Positions 57,010 to 64,000 of a stretch of 64,000 nucleotides of DNA are shown here, in pieces. The DNA lies in assembly GCA_949361645.1 (NCBI GenBank), contig OX442416.1:21346500-21410499 (forward strand). Reading direction: 5' to 3'. The DNA is from Spongilla lacustris. Its lineage: Eukaryota; Porifera; Demospongiae; Spongillida; Spongillidae. The translations under genes and the position numbers were made by a program. Under the pieces are notes generated by a model, which saw nothing but the letters and a program-made list of their open reading frames with translations, had not been told where the DNA came from and did no database searches. Numbering within the stretch: position 1 is the stretch's first letter; each line of letters starts with the position of its first letter.

Positions 57010-57860
57010 ATGTTGTATCCAAATCTTGAGGTGTCCTTTAATAGATTCACCCAGATCAAGATACGTGGTAATTATTATTGTTTTATTGTAATGTTTCATT
57101 TATTAAATTAGCTGGTCACCCATCTTGAGGGAGGCAGTCTTGGGTTTTGGAATGCTAGGGAACAGGATGACTAGTTCCCATGTGCCAGTAAATACCTGCG
57201 TCAATAGGCCTCATCTTGAAGTTGGCAACCCTGCAGTGCTGCAATGAAATGTTGCTTTATCTTTTTCAATAGCAAAATGCTGTTGGTACTAACATTTCGT
57301 AACGTGTTGTTTAACAATTATAAGTTCACCCTTTTGCCTGCTATGTTTATTTTGTCCCATGGTTGTCCTACCAGATTTGTGCATACTGGAGGAAGCAGTG
57401 GGGTCAAAGTATCAGAAGCCACACAAGAATCAAGACAACAGAAAGAAATAGTTCGCGCTCTGGAGCATTTTCATGCATTATAAACCCATTGTGAACTCTC
57501 TCTCGAGGGCTCTACACAATTGTTACTGGACCTTCTCGTTGCCGAGGGAGACCACTTTGTGCTGCAAGGTCACACCATCCATGACTGGCTGTTTGCCGTA
57601 AGTCGCCCACCATTTGCAAGCCACCTTAATTCACTTCCTCTTGCTCTGCTTCACCATGCAGGCAGGTCTCACATGCAAAGGGGCAGATGGCTGGATTCAG
57701 GTCATATTTCTCAGCACAAGGATGTGTACAGTATCCACTTATTGTCTTGGTCACTCATTTCCAAAATGCAGACAGACTGGATGATACTAGCTGACCTTCA
57801 ACTCAGGGTACTAGAAAATCAATATTTCCAACTGGCTCATGTCTTCTGACCACACACGAG
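57010..57860 (+). repeat. Composite duplicate: dispersed repeat plus gene fragment copy 3
   Basis: 57010-57240 matches 40567-40800 and 42060-42330. 57240-57440 matches 42340-42550. Then KEIVRALEHFHAL leads directly into the LLVAEGDHFVLQG segment of 55490, joining in one place two pieces that are separate in the other copies. This may be the least rearranged version. Confidence 0.55.
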
Positions 57861-57899
57861 GCACAGTGGTTTACAGCAGGACATTGGGTATGGGAATGA

Positions 57900-58900
57900 T
57901 GCATATATTTTTTGCATAAACATTGTTGTAGCTGATTGAAGTGTTACATTTTATTAGTAAAATAAGAAATAGGAATTGTTTTTTAAAGCTGTGCACATCG
58001 AAAGTGAATTTGATGAGCATTTTTTAATTTCTGCTTACATGAATTTTATCCGCTTTCCAAAATACATAAATTTGCAATTTAGTCTTGGAGTAAATAGCTT
58101 TTGTTCTGCTATTTCCAACAATACTAAACTCATAGGTACTTGCTTCAAATACGCGGAAATATGTTCCATTTTCTACGTTTTAATTTTAAAAAAAAATGAA
58201 TTTTTTTTCGATGTATAAACTTCAAGCACTGTTCTACACAATTCTAGGACCGAGCGTAGCAAGGAGTAACAGCCAATCGATTCTCCCATGCATTTCCAAT
58301 CCTCCAACGTAGCCAACTCCAACCGACTTTCCATTTAGTGCTGCAAGTAAGGTTCAAATGCGTGACATAGCGATGACTGAGTGATTAATAATTGTTTTAA
58401 TAACTGTCTAATGGGCTGTATTCTATGTGATGATTGGGTTCTTTTGTGTGCTGCTAGCTCCAGACAACAATGGCAGGCTAAGGAAACGCCGTCTTTGTTC
58501 TTTTCTAGGCTGTCTTTGTGCTCTTTGTGTCATGCACGCATGCGTATATCGTATGCATACCTGTAATATGGCTTATGTGCGCGATTGTACCCAGCGTCTC
58601 TTTTTCTACATGTACATGCAAAGTGTGTTTGATTGCTATTTGGATGTTTGAAGCTGGTTGGTGACATTAACGTGCAATCGTGCTATTATACTTTGATTGC
58701 AAAGGTTTTATGGCTCAAAAGAGAAAGTCGATTTCCAACGCGAACGCTTACGACAAATATATAGATAAAGAGGTTTAAAAGTGATTGGGAGGCTTCAGGG
58801 CAGTTTATTAGCGATGAAAGCTTACTGTCTGAGAAGAATCAAAGTAGCAATTTAATCTGATTAAATGGCCCTGCTGAGAAGGCCAGCAGGCAAACCTAAC
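57900..58900. other. AT-rich intergenic DNA, nothing recognised
   Basis: Contains an A/T-rich stretch at 58170-58230 and short unrelated frames. A piece at 58705-58760 (MAQKRKSISNANAYDKYIDK) followed by a shifted DWEASGQFISDESLL may be a decayed coding exon. Confidence 0.3.
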
Positions 58901-58915
58901 AGATGTGTTAACTAG

Positions 58916-59016
58916 ACTGTGGATCAAGTCAGATCCATTGGTGCATGAGGAATTATCGACGTGTGGCTAAATGTTCATTTTGCAATGGACCACACAATGT
59001 TCGTTCCTGCCCCTAA
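58916..59016 (+). pseudogene. C-terminal zinc-knuckle-like fragment
   Basis: The plus frame reads CGSSQIHWCMRNYRRVAKCS then FCNGPHNVRSCP and stops at TAA. CxxCxxxHxxxxC resembles a zinc knuckle at the end of transposon-borne proteins. Stops upstream show it is cut off. Confidence 0.35.
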
Positions 59017-59489
59017 TGATTGGAGGTCACTAGTAGGTGTGTATCATTTGAAGATCACTTATTTTTACTACTGGGAGGGAATGGATTAAGGGGTGCACAT
59101 GGAATATGATGAAGATACTGCTACTGTACAACCCAACAAGCTTTAGCTCACATGGCATCTGGTGATAGCATTTAAACAGTGTGCCTTTACCTGAATACAT
59201 TAACTAAAAATCTTTTTATTGTACTGAACTAGTTTTCTTATACTTGATTTGATTCTAGTTAATTAAATTTGTACTAATAGAAATTATGTTATCTGTAGTT
59301 TACTACTGCAGGGTATTTTGTTATTCAGTTTTAAAAGCAGTACTTTTAATCTTGATTCTGTTGGTTTGATATTATGTAACTTACCATATAAAACAGAATT
59401 TAAGCAATGTACAATAATTCATTAGAGCTGTGGTAGTTATACTTTGGTGTGCTTGGATTCTAATGTCCTCATGGACTACACTTCTAAAC

Positions 59490-59830
59490 CACTGTGTGAG
59501 GGTCTTGTGTAGACAGAGTTGACCACTTTTAGTTTAGGTGTAAGCAGCAGCCACAGGGGCATCATACCCCCCCCCCCCCCCCCCCCAGTACTCCCAAGGC
59601 CAGCCAACAAGAGAACGAGGTAATGTATCGCCACCTCTTCGGGAAACATTGCAGATTGCTTCCTCATGTTAGGGGAGGTGTGGCCCTTGGTGTATGGGCA
59701 GAGTGGTTAACAGTCTACTGCAGAATGGGCCCTACCTTATGATGAGCTAGGAGGAGCTGATGGTACTTTGAATTCATATCATCAACCCATATTTGTATTA
59801 CGTGCACATCTATCGTCCGTGTTCCTCATT
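59490..59830. repeat. Third copy of the tail segment of 55770-56110
   Basis: TGAGGGTCTTGTGTAGACAGAG, the poly-C tract (59569-59587) and GGCCCTACCTTATGATGAGC repeat the 55.8-56.1 kb sequence with a few substitutions. Poly-C length differs between copies. Confidence 0.7.
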
Positions 59831-59839
59831 GTACTTATA

Positions 59840-61430
59840 GAAATGTATACATAACGGACATATATATGAATGAATGCACAAATCGGGTAGGCATAAAGAG
59901 ATTGGCAGCTGGCAGACACTACTAGCCGTTGATAACACACTTGTAGAAAGCACCCTCCTCCCCATCCCTTCGCAACATGTATAGATCTGGTCATGTCCAC
60001 AGACCATGGGCATAGCAGCAACCTGTTTGATCACCGATAGGATTTAACTGGTTGCAGCACAGCATTGGGACATCTTATTCGTTCAAACACGGCATGGCTT
60101 CTTGATATGTGTTGTACCTTTTCAATAGAGTACTGAAATGTGAGGGATCATAATTAAACGTTTTCTTATGTTGATAGTGTGGAGGAGGAGAGATAGATGG
60201 CTGGAGAGAGGAGACCTCTTGCAAAACATTCATATCACTACTACTTGTGTATGTGTAGCTACAGCCGTGGGGGGGGGGGGGGGGGGGGGGGTCTTAGGTA
60301 TGACTTTGGTTTCTATCCCTCTCAGAATATGGAGGACATTAAGAAGCATAGGAAAACATGTTTTTTAAATTTTTATACTAAGAGTAACCCCCCTGTACAG
60401 TACCCTTGAAGTTTAACAAAACACTGATGTACATATATAGGTATATACACCACCTATGGCACCATATAGCAGTAAAAGATAATCTAAGGAATTAGGTATG
60501 TGTACTAGTAATATACTGCCTTAATTTGCATCTGTCTTTCATTTAGGCATTGGCAAGAGCACAAAAAAAAATTGTGTAATGAAAGTAACATAAAAGTTCA
60601 AGGGTAGTCATTCATTCATTGTAAATGGTCCACCCATGCATAAACGAGTTTCTCTAGATCCTTCTATCCAAGGTTAGATTTGCAATTTTGCAAGAGGCGG
60701 TTTTACACGTTTTGGCTACCTTGGAATGTCCATTGTATCATCCTGCGTGATAACAGTATTATCAATTATATAATGTGCTGCACATTTAACTTGTGTTGAT
60801 GAAGCTGTAATTCACTGCTTTGATCCTCTTAATAATAATAAAGCCAACACTTTGGTCAGCATCAAGATTATGTACTGGTGCTCTTTCTAACTTTTGTTGA
60901 GACCAAACCCAAACATCTGTTAAAGCAGACACTATAAGTGACGAAGATTTTGACAGGTTAACCTGTCAAACAGTGTTAGGTATTTTATTGTAGAAAGTTG
61001 ATGAAAGGTTTACATTGCATTGTAACAATACAACTTCATATGTGCGTAGGGTTCTCATGCCATGCATGTTGTCTAGATAAACCATTTCCATCAAACCATT
61101 TTATAGATTTGCAACTTATTTTCAATTGTCTTGTTTGGAAACACTATGCATACATAGAAAGCTGACAATATCCACTGTAAAAGATTGGAATGCTATACAG
61201 CCTGATATATAATATATAATAATTGTACAATACAACAGGATATATGTAATACACCCTTGTGCTCATAATCAATGCAACAATCCATATTCTTCACTGGGTT
61301 CACGTTGTTCTCGTTTTTCTTCATGGACCAGTTACTATGCAATTACCTCTGTTTGAACAATTCCTAATAGTATTACTATGGCATTCAACAAGAAGCTTGC
61401 TCTGTGAAGAAAACATTGCTTTTATTAAGA
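59840..61430. other. Intergenic DNA with poly-G tract
   Basis: AT-rich, no exon recognised. A run of about 23 G lies at 60269-60291. Several short open frames have no domain features. Confidence 0.35.
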
Positions 61431-61436
61431 TAACTG

Positions 61437-61780
61437 CTAGAGGCTGATTACTTTCTCAAGTTTGGTAGTAATTGGAAATTTCAGTGTGTAATTGGAAGAG
61501 GTTGGAAACATCATCTTCAAGACATACCACGCGGGGGAATGCTGCATTAAAGAGGGTAATTTCTCACCCTCTTCTTGGGAGTTTAGCAGAGCACTCTCCT
61601 CTTGGTGGTGGCCCAATCCTTTTTGGGGACTGGTCACAGATGCCCTGAGCCAAGCACCTACTCCCTATTTGCCTTCCTCGGGAATGGTGGCCAGGAGGTC
61701 CTTCGCCACATCCAGCATCTCCACATTTATTATGTCCACCCTTCTGCTGCTGTTGGGCAACAGGGGAGGATGGGGAGAGC
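61437..61780 (-). other. Unrecognised minus-strand frame
   Basis: A frame reads NVEMLDVAKDLLATIPEEGK, TAG, then TSPQKGLGHHQEESALLNSQ and on to LEKVISL. The long low-complexity-free stretch on both sides of a single stop suggests a decayed coding region, but I do not recognise it. Confidence 0.3.
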
Positions 61781-62044
61781 GTGTTTGGGGTGGAAACCGT
61801 TAAGAACAACTATATATATATGCAATGTTGGCCTTGGTTACTGACAAGTGCACGCTTACGACTATCTACGCCACTCATCAGTTGACAAGTTTTCATGACT
61901 GTAGGAGAACCGTACATCTTGTATATACACACATGCATATGCCAAAATGCATGGAATACATTTTATCTCTGCTGTGAATAGCGCTGGAGGGGCCAATGCT
62001 GCTGGGAGGGATGCCAGAGGGGCCACCGCTGTAAATGGAATAGG

Positions 62045-63134
62045 AGTTGGAGGACGAAATTCTAAGTTCGTTAAACTGGTGGGCGGACACCACGATGGAA
62101 CAGCGAGTTTATCACATAATGCAACAGGATGTTACAGTGAGGTATATACAGAGCCGATCTGAACAGATGCGGGTGGTACAAGCGTGTCACGTGGATGTAA
62201 CTTCAGGCCATTTTGGTGTCACAAAAACAGTGGCAAGAATCAAAGAGAGGTTTATGTGGAAGGGCATTCTAAGGGATGTGAAAAGCATGGTACGTTTTTT
62301 TTTGTTGTTGTTGATCTTTAATTTGCTATTTGACGCGCGCAGTGTGTATATGGGATATAATCATTATTACGCCAGCTATACAGATTGCTGCTTGTGATGT
62401 CTGTCAAAGGTCAAGCAGGAAGCCACTTTTCTCTGAAACTGAGCTGCATCCAGTCCCTATTCATTCACCGTGGTTTCATGTGGGGATTGACTTCGTTGGT
62501 CCTATTACTCCTGCTTCTTCCAGTGGCAATAGGTTTATCCTTACACTTTCAGACTACTTCACTAAATGGGTAGATGCTGTGCCCCTTCCTAGTAAGCATG
62601 CTACGGGAGTTGCTGCTTCTCTGCTGAAGGTATCCTGATATTCTATGGTGTTTGCTATTTGCATGCATGTGTTGCGTATGTTTTAGATTTTCATGAGAAT
62701 GGGACTTCCAAAGCTGCTTACAACAGATCAAGGCAAGGAATTCAGAAATAGTTTACACAAAGGGATGGCAGAGCTGTTGGGTATTAAGAGGCACTTCACC
62801 ACTCCTTATCATCCTCAGGTATAACTTACACTGTGCTTAATTATTATGCTATTAGCCACCTGATTACCTATAGGCCAACGGCTTGGATGAAAGATGGAAT
62901 CAAACCTTGAAAAACATGATTGTCAAATATGTGAATGAGAAAAAGGAAGATTAGGATGTCTATATCGACTGTCATGTTTTTGCCTACAACACTGCAAAGC
63001 ATGCTTCTTCCCTTTATTCACCCTTTGAAGTCATGTTTGGAAGAAAAGCAATATTGCCTGTTGAACTATCATATAATGAGGAAGGAGAAAACCTGTTAAA
63101 TGACTATGAAAATGAAAATACTCAGCAAGACAGG
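62045..63134 (+). pseudogene. Intron-containing gypsy/Ginger-type integrase with a nonsense codon
   Basis: Four exons in phase 0: about 62045-62289 (H2C2 zinc region, HVDVTSGHFGVTK), 62384-62629 (CDVCQR; GIDFVGPITPASSSGNRFI; SDYFTKWVDAVPL), 62687-62818 (LPKLLTTDQGKEFRN; TPYHPQ) and 62874-63134 (ANGLDERWNQTLKNMI; FGRKAILPVEL). This is a complete rve core with D (GIDF), D (TTDQG) and E (LDERWN). TAG at 62952-62954 replaces what is usually Trp in the EDWD-type motif. Introns are unusual for Ty3 retroelements and fit Ginger-like DNA transposons or a host-domesticated integrase (KRBA2/GIN1 type). It may continue past a GTAAGT donor. Faces the Ulp1-PHD gene. Confidence 0.8.
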
Positions 63135-63184
63135 GTAAGTAAATACATGTAACTTCAATAACTATGTAAGAGTTTGTTAATTGT

Positions 63185-63330
63185 TCCCATTACGTAACCG
63201 GTCGTCCGGTTACATAACCGGTCGGCCCGATGCATTACCAATGTATAATGCCAGCCGGTTACGTAACCGGTTGGCCCGATGCATTACCAGTGTGTTTGGT
63301 TACGTAACCGGTCGGCCCGTTGCGGAACCA
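63185..63330. repeat. ~55-bp tandem repeat with CCGGTTACGTAACCGG palindrome
   Basis: Three to four diverged units contain CGGTTACGTAACCGG, GGCCCGATGCATTACC and related sequence. It sits between the convergent integrase and Ulp1-PHD genes. A similar CCGGTTACGTATAAACCGG occurs at about 36722. Confidence 0.7.
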
Positions 63331-63537
63331 TATACTTGAAGTACTTTGTTATTTTTTCAGCATACAGCTACTTGATTTATTACATAACTGCATGTAGTAA
63401 TACATACAAGACTAAAACCCAAAAGTAAAAATTTTAACAGGATGCACAACATAATTGTTCAGCTTTGTACATAATGATGATGATTAATTCAATGCGAAAT
63501 CAGTGCAATGTTATTAATACAAAATAGCAGTATAATG

Positions 63538-64000
63538 TCAATTACATGAAGAGCAACACCACCACTCGTCTTCAGATGGAAACCTGAGTAGATTAGCACA
63601 TTTTAAATGGTACCATCTTTGACATGTGCCACATTGCACCATATCTCCATACGTATCGGGCATCATACAGGTGCAGAAGACATCTACTTTCACTTCAAAA
63701 TAACTCTCTGCTCTTTTTCTTGCCTTTTTATCAACAGTCGGGAATGGTGTTAGTTTTCTTGTTTTGAAACACTGTAGGAGATGGTTTCTCATTTTGCTTT
63801 GATCAAATGTAATATCTCCCACACAGTGGCCAAGTGCTGCATGTAATGCAAAGGCAATAGCAAATACACCGCAGTCATTGCTACCACATTGCCTTTGTAC
63901 TTGTGGAATATGCACAGCTAAGTAGGCATTTTGGTTATCATCACTTTCCTCAATCATTGTTCTGTATACTTGACATAACTGATGAGTTATAGTAGATGAC
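63538..64000 (-). CDS. Ulp1-type cysteine protease (C48) fused to PHD finger, partial
   Basis: The minus frame is open from the window edge to a stop at 63538. HIPQVQRQCGSNDCGVFAIA carries the Gln and catalytic Cys of Ulp1/SENP-type (C48) proteases; the His and Asp lie outside the window. A C-terminal PHD finger follows (CTCMMPDTYGDMVQCGTCQR, WYHLKCANLL, CCSSC). C48 domains with PHD fingers are common in Ginger-like and other DNA transposons of marine invertebrates, where the substrate is unknown. Because it faces an integrase about 400 bp away, both may come from one mobile element. No lesion is seen in this part. Confidence 0.8.
   Translation of the reverse strand, partial: SSTITHQLCQVYRTMIEESDDNQNAYLAVHIPQVQRQCGSNDCGVFAIAFALHAALGHCVGDITFDQSKMRNHLLQCFKTRKLTPFPTVDKKARKRAESYFEVKVDVFCTCMMPDTYGDMVQCGTCQRWYHLKCANLLRFPSEDEWWCCSSCN

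Noticed and set aside
1..64000. CRISPR arrays, defence islands or bacterial operons
   Set aside because: Tandem repeats here lack unique spacers, and the genes have introns and animal domain architectures.

Overview
This is eukaryotic, metazoan DNA, most likely from a sponge or another early-branching marine invertebrate. Evidence: genes are split by short GT-AG introns; three copies of a TRIM-NHL gene lie close together; homologs of animal FYCO1, WDR37, RPAP3 and glypican can be read; and the DNA is crowded with short TIR elements, long poly-C tracts, hAT, Tigger/pogo, Ginger-like, Penelope, copia and non-LTR fragments. The species call is an inference from gene content. No operons, tRNA or rRNA genes, or CRISPR arrays were seen.

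Left third (1-31.4 kb): an imperfect tandem segmental duplication. The module is a 23-bp minisatellite with a conserved ~600-bp flank, then FYCO1-like C-terminal exons (minus), the 3' end of a WDR37-like WD40 gene (plus), and a TRIM-NHL gene (minus, convergent with WDR37). Module A holds a TRIM-NHL gene broken by a 4-bp insertion. Module B holds a heavily damaged copy with a 931-bp hAT-like element in its coding exon. Module C holds an intact 24621-28159 gene. A fourth, partial module holds minisatellite and flank only. Copies differ by clean insertions of TIR elements, which gives good empty-site comparisons. Between the WDR37 and FYCO1 pieces of module A sits a ~1.7-kb near-perfect palindrome.

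Middle (31.4-43.4 kb): an RPAP3-like gene (minus, 32.8-35.6 kb) with minisatellites in three introns and several apparent lesions; a Penelope-type reverse transcriptase remnant and a chromodomain exon; a small set of phase-matched exons from an unrecognised gene; a glypican-like exon with an in-frame TGA; and a copia tail with an LTR start.

Right part (43.4-64 kb): a truncated Tigger/pogo transposase followed by an ~8.7-kb higher-order tandem array apparently amplified from its 5' part; a polypyrimidine minisatellite; duplicated fragments of an unrecognised multi-exon gene (41-43 kb, 55-58 kb, 59.5 kb); and, at the right edge, an intron-containing Ginger/gypsy-type integrase (plus, with a nonsense codon) facing a Ulp1-type protease/PHD-finger gene (minus, cut by the window edge).

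Most of the window is mobile DNA and duplicated or decaying gene pieces. The only clearly intact complete gene is the TRIM-NHL copy at 24.6-28.2 kb. Exon borders are read by eye from splice signals and reading-frame phase. Single-base lesions could be assembly errors.
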